Assembly: GCF_900103285.1 (NCBI RefSeq)
Contig: NZ_FNGS01000011.1
Span: 1-64,000, forward strand
Length of the DNA stretch: 64,000 bases
From: Siphonobacter aquaeclarae
Lineage (GTDB): Bacteria; Bacteroidota; Bacteroidia; Cytophagales; Spirosomataceae
Reading direction: 5' to 3'
Below are positions 8,648 through 17,836 of this stretch, in pieces. The translations under genes were made by a program, and so were the position numbers. The notes below the pieces were generated by a model. The model saw only the letters and a list, made by a program, of their open reading frames with translations. It was not told the DNA's origin and did not search any database. Position 1 is the stretch's first letter. Each line of letters begins with the position of its first letter.

Positions 8648-9889
8648 TCAGGCCACTTTCTTCATCATAAAGAAGGCAGAGCGCTCGAATTTCTCCCGGG
8701 CATAGTTCAGGGAGATGGTAAATTCTTCCACATTGGCCTCGGACGGCAGCTCGAACATAGCGTCCGTCATGATCGCTTCGCAAACGGACCGGAGCCCGCG
8801 GGCGCCGAGTTTGTACTCGTTGGCCTGGTCGACAATGTACTCCAGTACTTCGTCGTCGAACCGCAGACGGATGCCTTCCATGTTGAACAGCTTTTCATAC
8901 TGTTTGGTCAGGGCATTCTTGGGTTCGGTGAGGATTTTGCGGAGGGTAAACTTGTCGAGCGGATCGAGGGAAGTCACTACCGGAAGACGGCCGAGCAATT
9001 CCGGAATCAGGCCGAACGACTTGAGATCCTGCTGGCTCACCATCCGGAGAAGGTACTGGGAGTCGAGGACGCGGTGTACGTCATCGCCTGTACCAAAGCC
9101 GATCGGCCGGGTATTCAGGCGCTTGGAGATATGCCGCTGGATACCGTCGAACGCCCCGCCGCAAATGAAGAGGATATTCTCGGTATTAATCGCTACCAGT
9201 TTTTGTTCCGGGTGCTTCCGGCCTCCCTGCGGCGGCACGTTGACGATGGAACCTTCCAATAGCTTGAGCAGCGCCTGTTGTACGCCTTCACCGGATACGT
9301 CACGCGTGATACTCGGGTTGTCCGACTTCCGCGCGATCTTGTCAATCTCGTCGATGTAGACAATACCCCGCTCGGCGGCCGTCACGTCGTAGTCAGCAGC
9401 CTGGAGCAGGCGGCTGAGAATACTTTCGACGTCCTCGCCGACGTAGCCGGCTTCGGTGATAACTGTCGCATCTGCGACGGCAAAGGGCACCTGAAGAATC
9501 TTCGCGATCGTCCGGGCCAGGTAGGTTTTACCGGTTCCCGTTTCTCCCACCATGATGATGTTCGACTTTTCGATCTGAATGTCATCCTCCGCCTTATCCT
9601 GCTGAATCCGTTTGTAGTGGTTGTATACCGCTACGCTGAGCACCTTTTTGGCATCATCCTGACCGATCACGAACTGATCGAGGAAACGCTTGATGTCCTG
9701 CGGCTTCGGTACCTTCAACGGCTGGAAGGGAGCGGATTCTTTTTTCTTCGGTTTGATTCCCAGTTCTTCCTGAACCAGGTCCCAGCCCTGCTCGATGCAG
9801 AAATTGCAAATCAGGGCATCCATCCCTGAGAGGAGCAGGTCAACATCTTTTTTCTTTCGCCCACAGAATGAGCAGGAACTTGCGTCCAT
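8648..9889 (-). CDS. clpX: ATP-dependent Clp protease ATP-binding subunit ClpX
   Basis: AAA+ unfoldase that feeds tagged proteins into ClpP. It has an N-terminal zinc-binding domain with four cysteines (6, 9, 28, 31 from this start), a Walker A GETGTGKT (115-122), Walker B IVYIDEID, and the IGF tripeptide within RPIGFGTG that docks to ClpP. Three in-frame starts exist: GTG 9904, ATG 9895 and ATG 9889. The AAGGA spaced about 7 bases before ATG 9889 favours that one, giving 413 residues. The gene is normally next to clpP; here a broken acyltransferase gene lies between them. Confidence 0.95.
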   Translation of the reverse strand: MDASSCSFCGRKKKDVDLLLSGMDALICNFCIEQGWDLVQEELGIKPKKKESAPFQPLKVPKPQDIKRFLDQFVIGQDDAKKVLSVAVYNHYKRIQQDKAEDDIQIEKSNIIMVGETGTGKTYLARTIAKILQVPFAVADATVITEAGYVGEDVESILSRLLQAADYDVTAAERGIVYIDEIDKIARKSDNPSITRDVSGEGVQQALLKLLEGSIVNVPPQGGRKHPEQKLVAINTENILFICGGAFDGIQRHISKRLNTRPIGFGTGDDVHRVLDSQYLLRMVSQQDLKSFGLIPELLGRLPVVTSLDPLDKFTLRKILTEPKNALTKQYEKLFNMEGIRLRFDDEVLEYIVDQANEYKLGARGLRSVCEAIMTDAMFELPSEANVEEFTISLNYAREKFERSAFFMMKKVA

Positions 9890-10227
9890 TCGCATATCCT
9901 TCACGGAGTCTTTTCTTTTACCGGACCGGGCGACATCCTGTGTCTGGCCCGTTTCATAATGGCGGTTTCGATACGTGGGAAAACCCGGCTGCCGCGCCGG
10001 CTACAAAAACCGGAACCCGGCATTTGGCCCGGAACGCACCGCATCGAAACCGATTGCAGTCCCAAAATTACCATTACTTTGTAATAGATAACAATTATCG
10101 GGAAAGGAAGTAAAAAAGTGGCTGCATGCCACCTTTGCGTTCCTGACTATCGGGGTATACGCAACGCGGCGGCTGCCCGTCAACCCCTGCCTCCCACTGC
10201 CTGTTTTGCCAAAATTCCTGTGCCATT
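9890..10227. other. Intergenic region upstream of clpX
   Basis: About 340 bp with no supported gene. It holds the clpX promoter (10063-10094) and thus a leader of roughly 165 bases before the clpX start. No known riboswitch or attenuator was recognised in the leader. Confidence 0.55.
10063..10094 (-). promoter_or_regulatory. Bacteroidota-type promoter of clpX
   Basis: On the minus strand, TTG (10094-10092), a 21-base spacer and TAATTTTG (10070-10063) match the consensus exactly. It gives clpX its own transcript, independent of clpP. Confidence 0.7.
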
Positions 10228-11273
10228 TTACCGTACCCTGTCCGGCGAAACATACCTGGCCCACTGCATAACCGGAAGTTCTGCATACCGGTGAATGGCG
10301 GTGCTGATCCAACATAAAACGACTACCAGGATCAGGTCGACGGTACACCGGATGGATACGGACGTCGCTCCGCCCAGTATCAGCAGCTTGTTGCAAAGGA
10401 CCACAAGCGGGAAATGAATCAGGTACAGGGGATAGGACGCATCTCCCAGCGTCACGAGCCAGCCGGGTACGCGCAGGCGGTTTTGCGCTTCCGCCCCCGT
10501 GACGCCCAGCAAAATCAGGCCGGCGCCCGGTCCAAGTGACCAGACCCGGTTGAGGTCCCACGGTTTTTCAGGACAAAACAGCCAGCCGATCAACACTCCC
10601 GCGCCTACCCATACCCAGGGAAACGGCACCCGAAACCGTCGGATAAGAGCAGACACACCTGCTCCAACAGCAAATTCCAGCATCAGCGGACTCAGAAAAA
10701 AAAGCGGCCGGCAGCGGTTCCGGAATCGATGCCTTCGTACCAAAGCGCCAACCCATTGACCAATACCACTATGGCCAGCGCCGACAGCCCCCAAACGGTC
10801 TCCCGCCTGACAATCACCAAACCAAATAGCAGGTAGAAATACCATTCGAACGACAGCGTCCAGCTGACCGCATTCACCTCATTGTGCCCCGGAAGCAGGA
10901 AAAGCGTGGAAAGAAGGTCGGACAACGTCCGTTCCGGCAGGTGATTAATCAGGCGACTGTCGGGAAACAGGCCGAGAAAAAGTAATAACGGGATTACGCT
11001 TAACCAGTACAGCGGAAAGATCCGGAAAAACCGTTTCGAGAGATAGGGAATCAGCGCCTGAGGCCGACCGGCATACCGGCCCGAAGAATGAACGATAATA
11101 AATCCGCTGACAACAAAGAACAAATCGACGCCGGCGAAGCCCTTCCGGAACAGGCCGCCGGCAACCGCCTCCCCGCTCGTCCGCTCGATATTCTCTGAAA
11201 CATGAAAGGCGACAACACTTAAAGCAGCAATAGCCCGCAGGGCCTGGACGGAGGTATACGATTTCAACAACAT
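10228..11273 (-). pseudogene. Acyltransferase 3 family membrane protein, frameshifted
   Basis: An integral membrane O-acyltransferase of the OafA/YrhL type, which acetylates or acylates surface sugars. The first frame (11273 to 10692) has the hallmark QALRAIAALSVVAFHV near residue 10, FAGVDLFFVVSGFII and RFFRIFPLYW. It stops at a TGA straight after a run of eight T (minus strand; complement of 10696-10703). The remaining membrane half continues in another frame to 10228, ending in a typical DASYPLYLIHFPLVV helix. One extra T would restore a protein of about 348 residues. It may be a real pseudogene, a phase-variable gene, a -1 frameshift site or a sequencing error. Confidence 0.85.
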
Positions 11274-11321
11274 GGATAAGTAGTATTCTCCTGATCCATG
11301 CCGGCCCGCTGCCAAAGGTTA

Positions 11322-11358
11322 ACAGAAAAGCGCCTGCCCCGTTACCGGAGCAGGCGCC
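11322..11358 (-). terminator. Terminator of clpP
   Basis: GCGCCTGC (11330-11337) pairs with GCAGGCGC (11350-11357), followed on the minus strand by TTTTCTGTT. It lies 17 bp past the clpP stop and separates clpP from the acyltransferase gene. Confidence 0.85.
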
Positions 11359-11373
11359 TGTCAAACGGGCTTG

Positions 11374-12069
11374 CTATTTTTCGCGGTGCAGTACCTCGTC
11401 GATGAGGCCGTATGCTTTCGCTTCTTCCGCACGGAACCACTTATCGCGGTCAGAATCTATCTCGATCTGCGCCTTCGTCTGGCCGGTATGATCCGCCAGG
11501 ATCTGGTACAGCTCGTCGCGCAGCTTCACGATTTCACGGGCCGTGATTTCGATGTCTACGGATTGACCCTGCGCACCGCCGCTCGGCTGGTGAATCATCA
11601 CCCGGGCGTGGGGCAGCGCCGACCGCTTGCCTGCCGCGCCGCCGGCGAGGAGAACAGCGCCCATAGACGCCGCGAGACTGGTACAGATCGTCGCCACGTC
11701 GGGACGGATGTACTGCATCGTATCGTAGATTCCGAGGCCGGCATATACCGAACCACCCGGAGAGTTGATGTACATCATGATATCTTTCCGGGAATCAGCC
11801 GATTCGAGGAAGAGCATCTGCGCCACCACGATATTGGCGATCTGGTCGTCTACCGGCGTCCCGAAGAAAATAATCCGGTCGGCCATCAGGCGCGAGAATA
11901 CGTCGACTTCCCGGAAGGGCATCGGACGCTCCTCGATGACGGCGCGGGTCATGTTTTCAACATAGTGGCCGGCGGAACCGCCTACCTGCTGGAGATACCG
12001 GTCAACCGTTAATCCATTCAAACCGCGGTGATGCACGGCATATTTGCGAAATTCTTCTGCGTTCAACAT
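11374..12069 (-). CDS. clpP: ATP-dependent Clp protease proteolytic subunit
   Basis: The serine protease chamber that works with ClpX. The catalytic triad is visible as Ser136 ([11 protein letters not shown]), His160 (VMIHQPSGG) and Asp209 (DSDRDKW, aligned by spacing with the family). The [16 protein letters not shown] block at 101-116 forms the oxyanion region. At 231 residues it carries a slightly longer N-terminus than the E. coli enzyme, as is common in Bacteroidota. It is followed by a terminator, so it is not in one transcript with clpX. Confidence 0.96.
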   Translation of the reverse strand: MLNAEEFRKYAVHHRGLNGLTVDRYLQQVGGSAGHYVENMTRAVIEERPMPFREVDVFSRLMADRIIFFGTPVDDQIANIVVAQMLFLESADSRKDIMMYINSPGGSVYAGLGIYDTMQYIRPDVATICTSLAASMGAVLLAGGAAGKRSALPHARVMIHQPSGGAQGQSVDIEITAREIVKLRDELYQILADHTGQTKAQIEIDSDRDKWFRAEEAKAYGLIDEVLHREK

Positions 12070-12295
12070 GTAAATTGTAGTTAGTTACAGGACTGGTTTC
12101 CGAACCGGTTACCGGCAGCTCCCGGATCGGGAGACAAACAGCTTTGCCAAAAAACAACTCCAACGGGTTTTTACCAAATATGGAGGCGTATTTTCTGCCA
12201 TTCTGTCCGGTCATCGGTCTGGCACAAAGTTGCAAACCTGCCGGACAGACGGTTGCCGGAAAATCCGTCAATTCATCGGAATAACTTGAGACACC

Positions 12296-12652
12296 ATGAA
12301 AATACACGAAAAGATCCGTCAGCTCCGCCTCGAAAAAGGATATTCGCAGGAAGTCATGGCGGAAGAACTGGACTTATCGACAACCGCCTACGGCGACGTA
12401 GAGCGCGGGAAAACCGAATTGACCCTGGCCCGTCTTGAGCGGATACTGCAGGTACTGGGCGTCGGCGTCGAAGCATTTTTCGGCCTTCCGGGCGACAATA
12501 CCCTCCGGCTGGAAAACGAAAAGCTCCAGATCGAAAATGAAAAACTACGTCAGGAAAATACCTATCTCAAAGAAAAATTCGAAACCCGCCTTCTCCAGGA
12601 ACTCTACCGGATCGGCGCAGCTTCGCAGCGGGAGCCGATCGGGTTTAAATAG
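12296..12652 (+). CDS. XRE-family helix-turn-helix protein with coiled-coil tail
   Basis: A 118-residue protein. Residues 5-60 form a Cro/C1-type helix-turn-helix (IRQLRLEKGYSQEVMAEELDLSTTAYGDVERGKTEL region). Residues about 70-95 are a Glu/Lys/Asn-rich heptad pattern that predicts a dimerising coiled coil. It is likely a small DNA-binding regulator. It stands alone on the plus strand between tig and clpP, two genes more often adjacent; whether it regulates either is not shown by the sequence. It is followed by an elaborate repeat and hairpin region. Confidence 0.85.
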   Translation: MKIHEKIRQLRLEKGYSQEVMAEELDLSTTAYGDVERGKTELTLARLERILQVLGVGVEAFFGLPGDNTLRLENEKLQIENEKLRQENTYLKEKFETRLLQELYRIGAASQREPIGFK

Positions 12653-12661
12653 GCGGTCGGT

Positions 12662-12703
12662 TTTATGCTGTAGGCAATAGGCTTTATGCTGTAGGCAATA
12701 GGC
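12662..12703. repeat. Two perfect tandem copies of a 21-bp unit (GCTGTAGGCAATAG family)
   Basis: The unit at 12662-12682 is repeated exactly at 12683-12703. It contains the words TTATGCTGTAGGCAATAGGC. A 27-base stretch (12680-12706) recurs as its exact reverse complement at 12884-12910, making a long-range inverted repeat around the terminator at 12821-12871. Confidence 0.9.
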
Positions 12704-12820
12704 TTTGGGCAGTTGGCCGGCGACTATCGCTGGCAGATGGTTTTCGACACGTGAAAGGGAAACAGACTTGCAGCAGGTAAGAGGGAACCGGAGGTGTGTT
12801 GGCAACCTACTTCTCATAGA

Positions 12821-12871
12821 GAAAAAGTAAACGGTCCGGCAACCAAAGGGTTACCGGACCGCTTACTTTTT
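12821..12871. terminator. Strong bidirectional terminator between the XRE gene and tig
   Basis: A 24-base arm (12821-12844) pairs with 12848-12871 with only two G-T type differences and a 3-base loop. The core is GGTCCGG/CCGGACC, flanked by A-rich and T-rich ends on both strands, as expected for convergent genes. Confidence 0.88.
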
Positions 12872-12883
12872 CGGGTACTGCCT

Positions 12884-12950
12884 AAAGCCTATTGCCTACA
12901 GCATAAAGCCGAAAGCTGATTGCCGAGAGCTGAAAGCCAACAGCCAACCG
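12884..12950. repeat. Inverted copy of the GCTGTAGGCAATAG word repeat
   Basis: 12884-12910 is the exact reverse complement of 12680-12706. It continues with degenerate variants (GAAAGCTGATTGCCGAGAGC, then GCTGAAAGCCAACAGCC) up to the tig stop. Similar words occur at 17729-17798 and 59840-59920. Confidence 0.85.
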
Positions 12951-14270
12951 CTACTCTTCCACTCCTGCCTTCGCCTTAAACGTTTCCACGTCGATCGGCT
13001 GGGTGTTGGTTTTCACCTGCGTGAGGATGAAGTCCATCGTTTTACCGAAGTAAACGCGGTTGAACACGTTCATGTAGTTCTGGCCTTTGTTTTCCTGGAG
13101 GTAGTTCTGAGCAACTTTCTTGATGATATCGCCCATACCGTTGTCATCTCCGTAGATACCGAACTGCTGGCGTACCATCGCTTCAGCATAGGTATTGATG
13201 TCTTCGTTCTCGACTTTGATATCGCCGGCTTCCGCGATCTTGTTGCGGATGAGCGTCCAGCGAAGGTCGCTGGCAAACTTGTCGAAATCCTTCTCCACTT
13301 CTTCTTCGGTGAGTTCTTCGTTGGTTACGAGGAGCCACTGCTTGAGGAATTCGTTCGGAAGTTCGATCTGGATATTGTCGAGGAGCATCTTCTGCACGTC
13401 GTCGCGGAGCAGGAACTCTGCTTCGCGCTTGTAGTTCTCCTGGATGATCTTGACGAGTTCAGCTTTGAATTCTTCTTCGGAAGATACTTTACCGGCGCCG
13501 AGGACTTTGTCGAAAAACTCCTGGTTGAGTTCCGAGTCCTGGTTGCGGGTGATGTCTTCGATGGTGAATTCGAATTCGCCGGTCAGGTCGTCCTTGCCGG
13601 TAGCGAGCTTAAGGCCCTTTTCATCGGCAAACAGCGTCTGGATATCGAACGTCAGGACGTCTTCTTTCTTTTTGCCGAGGAATTGCTGGAGGGCAGCTTC
13701 CGTGATTTTGTCGGTCGGGATCGCTGATTTCTCAGAATAGTCGCCCTGTTTGAAGGTACCGTACACGAGGTCGCCGGCCTGGCCTACTTCTTCCACGTGT
13801 GCGTGCTCGCCCATCCGCTTCTTGAGGTCGGCAAGGGTATCGTTGTATTCCTTCTCTCCGGCCTGGATTTCGTATACCGTTACTTCGGGAAGCTTGGTGA
13901 AATCGACGTCGAAGTCGGAAGCAAGACCGAGGTTGTACACAAATTCGAAGTCTTTCTGGGTATCCCAGTCGATTTCGTCGGCTTTGGCACGGTCGGGCAG
14001 CGGATCACCCACTACGAGCAGTTTCGCTTCGCGGATGTATTCGTTGACGGCTTTGGACAGCTTGTCGTTTACTTCGTCGACAAGAATGCTCTTGCCGTAC
14101 AGGCGCTGGATGACAGACGTCGGCACTTTGCCCGGGCGGAAGCCCTTGAGGTTGGCCTGACGGCTGTATTCCTTGATTTTCTTGTCAACGTTTGCCTGGT
14201 AATCTTCCGGCGTCAGGGCGACGCGGAGGGAGGCTTCGGTAGTGCTGCTTTTTTCGAGCGTGATGTTCAT
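12951..14270 (-). CDS. tig: Trigger factor
   Basis: Ribosome-bound chaperone and peptidyl-prolyl isomerase for nascent chains. The N-terminal ribosome-binding domain has the signature GFRPGKVPTSVIQRLYG (about 43-59), close to the canonical GFRxGK motif. The middle and C-terminal parts are acidic and helical, as in the divergent Bacteroidota trigger factors; the isomerase active-site region is poorly conserved by eye. Length 439 residues fits. It heads the tig-clpP-clpX region on the minus strand. Confidence 0.93.
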   Translation of the reverse strand: MNITLEKSSTTEASLRVALTPEDYQANVDKKIKEYSRQANLKGFRPGKVPTSVIQRLYGKSILVDEVNDKLSKAVNEYIREAKLLVVGDPLPDRAKADEIDWDTQKDFEFVYNLGLASDFDVDFTKLPEVTVYEIQAGEKEYNDTLADLKKRMGEHAHVEEVGQAGDLVYGTFKQGDYSEKSAIPTDKITEAALQQFLGKKKEDVLTFDIQTLFADEKGLKLATGKDDLTGEFEFTIEDITRNQDSELNQEFFDKVLGAGKVSSEEEFKAELVKIIQENYKREAEFLLRDDVQKMLLDNIQIELPNEFLKQWLLVTNEELTEEEVEKDFDKFASDLRWTLIRNKIAEAGDIKVENEDINTYAEAMVRQQFGIYGDDNGMGDIIKKVAQNYLQENKGQNYMNVFNRVYFGKTMDFILTQVKTNTQPIDVETFKAKAGVEE

Positions 14271-14356
14271 GATTGGTCTTGATCGAATCCGTATCAGATC
14301 TGGTGCTTGCGCTGTCGAAGGGCAGGCGACGCTACGGAGGTAATGGTTTGAAATTC

Positions 14357-14389
14357 AAAAAACCCTCAGAATCGAATCGACTCTGAGGG
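14357..14389 (-). terminator. Terminator downstream of tRNA-Leu
   Basis: CCCTCAGA (14363-14370) pairs with TCTGAGGG (14382-14389) around an 11-base loop. On the minus strand the stem is followed by six T (complement of 14357-14362). Confidence 0.9.
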
Positions 14390-14411
14390 CCCTCACTCAG
14401 ACCGGATGATG

Positions 14412-14493
14412 TACGGACGGGGGGACTCGAACCCCCACGCCTCGCGGCACTAGATCCTAAGTCTAGCACGTCTACCAGTTCCGCCACGTCCGT
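14412..14493 (-). tRNA. tRNA-Leu (anticodon UAG)
   Basis: An 82-base cloverleaf: acceptor ACGGACG pairs with CGTCCGT, followed by discriminator A; CCA is not encoded. The anticodon stem CTAGA/TCTAG encloses the loop CTTAGGA, giving anticodon TAG, which reads CUA leucine codons. A long variable arm (GCCGCGAGGC) is typical of class II tRNA-Leu, and the T arm is GGGGG-TTCGAGT-CCCCC. It has its own promoter upstream and a terminator downstream. Confidence 0.97.
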
Positions 14494-14546
14494 ATTTCCA
14501 CCTCAGAATCAGGGGGTTTTGAAACCCGCCTCCGAAATTGGGAACG

Positions 14547-14577
14547 CAAAGGTAAAACATAATCCCTGCTATGTCAA
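14547..14577 (-). promoter_or_regulatory. Promoter of tRNA-Leu
   Basis: On the minus strand, TTG (14577-14575, within TTGACA), a 20-base spacer and TACCTTTG (14554-14547). An excellent match to the Bacteroidota consensus, about 54 bases upstream of the tRNA 5' end. Confidence 0.82.
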
Positions 14578-14769
14578 CCTCGCTATTTACTTTCTCTTTT
14601 TTTTTACAGCATGGGTACGGTTTGCCCGTTCCCTGTGTATATTAGTAAAAGATCCCTCTCTGGAAACGATCTGAACACCTGACCATTCCTTTATCCCCGG
14701 AACAAGAGCCTGGCTCTTCTTAAAACAACCCTTGTTCAATCCGTTCAGTTTGAAATCAGGGTAGCTGTA

Positions 14770-17019
14770 ATGAGTGTAGTAGAACTAAAGATTGATCTAG
14801 AGGCCGAACGCAGGGAGATCCTGAAACGGTACCGCAAACTGCTGCGTACGGCTAAGCCCTTTTTGAAGGACAACGACGCCAAGCTGATTAAAAAGGCGTT
14901 TACACTGGCTGCTGATGCCCACAAGGACATGCGGCGGAAAACCGGTGAGCCGTACATCTACCATCCCATCGCTGTCGCGCAGATATGCGTCGAGGAAATC
15001 GGACTGGGAACGACGGCCATCATCTGTGCCCTGATGCACGATGTGGTCGAGGACACCACCATCACGCTCGATGAAATTGAAGCGATCTTCGGGACGAAAG
15101 TCGCCAAGATCATCGACGGGCTGACGAAAATCGCAGGCATTTTTGAGCAGGGCGCCTCTGCTCAGGCAGAGAACTTCCGGAAGCTGTTGCTGACGCTTTC
15201 GGAGGATGTCCGGGTGATTCTCATCAAGCTGGCCGACCGCCTCCATAACATGCGGACGCTCAGTTCCATGAGCCGGGACAAGCAGCTTAAAATCGCTTCC
15301 GAAACCACGTATCTGTATGCGCCCCTTGCCCACCGGCTCGGGCTGTACGCCATCAAAACCGAGCTGGAAGACCTGTACCTCAAGTATGCCGAACCCAAGG
15401 TATACAAGGAGATAGCAGCCAAACTGAAGTCGACCAAAACCCGTCGCCAGCAGTTTATCCGCGAGTTTATCCGGCCGATCGAAAAAGACCTCAAGGCCGA
15501 AGGCATGTCGTTTGCCGTCAAAGGCCGCCCGAAGTCCATCCACTCGATCTGGAACAAAATCAAGAACCAGGGCAAGACCTTCGAAGAGATCTATGATCTG
15601 TTCGCGATCCGGGTGATTCTGGATTCAACTCCGGAGCATGAAAAGGCCATTTGCTGGCGGGCATACTCCATCGTCACCGATCATTACCGCCCGAATCCGG
15701 AGCGGCTGAGGGACTGGATTTCCAATCCCCGGGCCAACGGCTACGAATCCCTTCATACCACTGTTATGAGTCATTCCGGACAGTGGGTGGAGGTGCAGAT
15801 CCGTTCCCGCCGGATGGACGAAATCGCCGAAAAAGGCTACGCCGCGCACTGGAAGTACAAAGGCAACCAGACCAACGTCAACGAAGGTATCGACGCCTGG
15901 CTCAACCAGGTCAGGGAAGTACTGGAGCACAATGACAAGTCGGCGATTGAGTTTATCAACGATTTCCGCGGGCATCTTTTTCAGGACGAAGTCTTTGTTT
16001 TCACACCTAAGGGCGACCTGAAAGTACTGCAGGCCGGGTCTACCGCGCTTGACTTTGCCTATTCCATTCACTCCCAGATCGGCTCGCGCTGCCTCGGAGC
16101 GAAGGTCAATGGCAAACTCGTCGAAATCAGCCATACCCTGAAAAACGGCGATCAGGTAGAGATTCTGACTTCTACCAAGCAATCCCCGAGGGAAGACTGG
16201 CTCAAATTCGTCGTCACAACCAAGGCCCGGGCCAATATCAAGGAAGCGCTGAAGGAAATCAACCGGCAGTATGTCACCGATGGCCGAGATATCGTAGCCC
16301 GCAAGCTGAAAGTCCTGGGCCTGGAGCTCACATTTGACGTGACCAATCAGCTCCGCGCCTTTTTCAACTCCCGGGACCCGAACGACCTCTTTTACCGGTT
16401 CGGGAAAGGGTATCTCCAGCCGGATGAAATCAAGCGCTGGCGGATTGCCCGGGATTCCCACAAAAAGGCCCAGGAAGCGAAAGCAGCTCTGAACGGCACC
16501 ATCGAAGACGGCAAGGCGCTCGTCAAGGAGCTGAAACGGCTGCATGGCGACCGGCCCGATTCCGACATGCTGCTCATCGGAGAAGACATGGACAAGATTG
16601 ACTATACCCTCGCGTCCTGTTGCAATCCGATTCCGGGAGACGAAGTATTTGGCTTTGTTACGATCAACGAAGGCATCAAAATCCACAAAACCACCTGCAA
16701 AAACGCCCGCGAACTCCTCTCCACACACGGCAACCGGGTCATCAAGGCCAAATGGACGAGCCAGCTCGTGGCCTTCCTGGCAGGTATCCGGATCAAGGGT
16801 ACAGACAGGGTCGGCCTTGTCAACGATGTCACGAAGATCATTTCAAAGGAGCACAAAGTGAACATGCGCTCCATCATCGTGGATACCAACGAGGGGGGAA
16901 TTTTTGACGGCAAAATCAAGTTGTACGTACACGACACCGAACACCTCAATATCCTCATCGCCAAGCTGAAAAAGGTCAAGGGAATTTTCGAGGTCATCCG
17001 GTTCGAGTATGCCGACTGA
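14770..17019 (+). CDS. Bifunctional (p)ppGpp synthetase/hydrolase (RelA/SpoT)
   Basis: Makes and degrades the stringent-response alarmone (p)ppGpp. Domains in order: HD hydrolase (about 45-200, with the H90-D91 pair in LMHDVVED), RelA/SpoT synthetase (about 245-355, [13 protein letters not shown] and [11 protein letters not shown]), TGS (about 400-460, [24 protein letters not shown]), a conserved helical and zinc-finger region with [13 protein letters not shown], and a C-terminal ACT domain (about 675-749). At 749 residues it is a full-length long RSH. Both catalytic cores look intact. Confidence 0.96.
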   Translation: MSVVELKIDLEAERREILKRYRKLLRTAKPFLKDNDAKLIKKAFTLAADAHKDMRRKTGEPYIYHPIAVAQICVEEIGLGTTAIICALMHDVVEDTTITLDEIEAIFGTKVAKIIDGLTKIAGIFEQGASAQAENFRKLLLTLSEDVRVILIKLADRLHNMRTLSSMSRDKQLKIASETTYLYAPLAHRLGLYAIKTELEDLYLKYAEPKVYKEIAAKLKSTKTRRQQFIREFIRPIEKDLKAEGMSFAVKGRPKSIHSIWNKIKNQGKTFEEIYDLFAIRVILDSTPEHEKAICWRAYSIVTDHYRPNPERLRDWISNPRANGYESLHTTVMSHSGQWVEVQIRSRRMDEIAEKGYAAHWKYKGNQTNVNEGIDAWLNQVREVLEHNDKSAIEFINDFRGHLFQDEVFVFTPKGDLKVLQAGSTALDFAYSIHSQIGSRCLGAKVNGKLVEISHTLKNGDQVEILTSTKQSPREDWLKFVVTTKARANIKEALKEINRQYVTDGRDIVARKLKVLGLELTFDVTNQLRAFFNSRDPNDLFYRFGKGYLQPDEIKRWRIARDSHKKAQEAKAALNGTIEDGKALVKELKRLHGDRPDSDMLLIGEDMDKIDYTLASCCNPIPGDEVFGFVTINEGIKIHKTTCKNARELLSTHGNRVIKAKWTSQLVAFLAGIRIKGTDRVGLVNDVTKIISKEHKVNMRSIIVDTNEGGIFDGKIKLYVHDTEHLNILIAKLKKVKGIFEVIRFEYAD

Positions 17020-17215
17020 GGCGAGCACCAATCCGTTTTATTCACCAAAAGGAAGGACAGTCCCAAACTTCGGACAATCAACTGAAAATCAGTACATTTT
17101 GCTTATAGTTAGCCTGACAGGTATACCCGTCGGGCACAAACTATTTTCAGACAGGCAGCCGGATTCGGCGGGAAACACCCAAAATGCCCTTTCTTTGCAA
17201 TTTATTCCGAAAACA

Positions 17216-17713
17216 ATGCCTCTTAACGAATCGAGTTTCACGACGGTGAGGCAGATCTTCACCGCGTTTCTGGAAAATAAAGGTCTTCGAAAAACGCCCG
17301 AACGGTTCGCGATTCTGGAAGAGATTTATTCCCGCGATGACCATTTCGACGTGGAAGAGTTATATGTTTCCATGAAGAACAAAAAGTATCAGGTTTCCCG
17401 GGCGACGGTTTACAATACCCTGGACGTTCTGGTAGAGTGTAACCTGGTTACCAAACACCAGTTCGGGAAAAACCAGGCCCAGTATGAAAAATCGTACGGA
17501 CGCCGCCAGCACGATCACCTGATCTGTACCGACTGCCATCATGTCACGGAGTTCTGCGACCCCCGTGTACAGAACATACAAAGCATGGTAGGTGAGATGA
17601 TGCAATCGAACATCATGCACCACAGCCTCATTTTCTACGGCGCCTGCACGAAACCGAACTGCGAAAATCGCAAGCCGGTTCCGGGTACCGGCTATGCCGT
17701 ATCAGTGGAGTAA
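17216..17713 (+). CDS. Fur-family transcriptional regulator
   Basis: A 165-residue winged-helix metalloregulator. The DNA-binding half has [26 protein letters not shown] and [18 protein letters not shown]. The dimer/metal half has [15 protein letters not shown] and a C-terminal CTKPNC, so two CxxC/CxxxxC pairs for structural zinc are present. It could be Fur, Zur or PerR; the sequence alone does not decide. The ATG at 17216 starts at the family-typical position; the longer frame to 17009 overlaps the RelA/SpoT gene and has no family character. Confidence 0.92.
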   Translation: MPLNESSFTTVRQIFTAFLENKGLRKTPERFAILEEIYSRDDHFDVEELYVSMKNKKYQVSRATVYNTLDVLVECNLVTKHQFGKNQAQYEKSYGRRQHDHLICTDCHHVTEFCDPRVQNIQSMVGEMMQSNIMHHSLIFYGACTKPNCENRKPVPGTGYAVSVE

Positions 17714-17806
17714 AGCTATAAGCGATAAGCTGTAGGCTTTAGGCAGCATGCCGGTTCCGGCGCTTTTTGCTTAAAGCCTATGGCTTATTGCCTACAGCAA
17801 TAACCT
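17714..17806. repeat. GCTGTAGGC-word inverted repeat between fur-like gene and purA
   Basis: GCTGTAGGC (17729-17737) recurs inverted at 17790-17798, and the inner words TAAGC, AGGC and GCTTAAAGCC are also paired approximately. TATTGCCTACAGCA is shared with the copy at 12884-12910. Here the flanking genes point the same way, so a pure convergent-terminator role is not required. Confidence 0.8.
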
Positions 17807-17836
17807 CCCTTTCTATTCAATTCATAATCCTTTATC

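Noticed and set aside
12545-12817. 90-codon minus-strand frame downstream of the XRE gene
   Set aside because: It contains the translated 21-bp tandem repeats and overlaps the XRE gene; no start signal.
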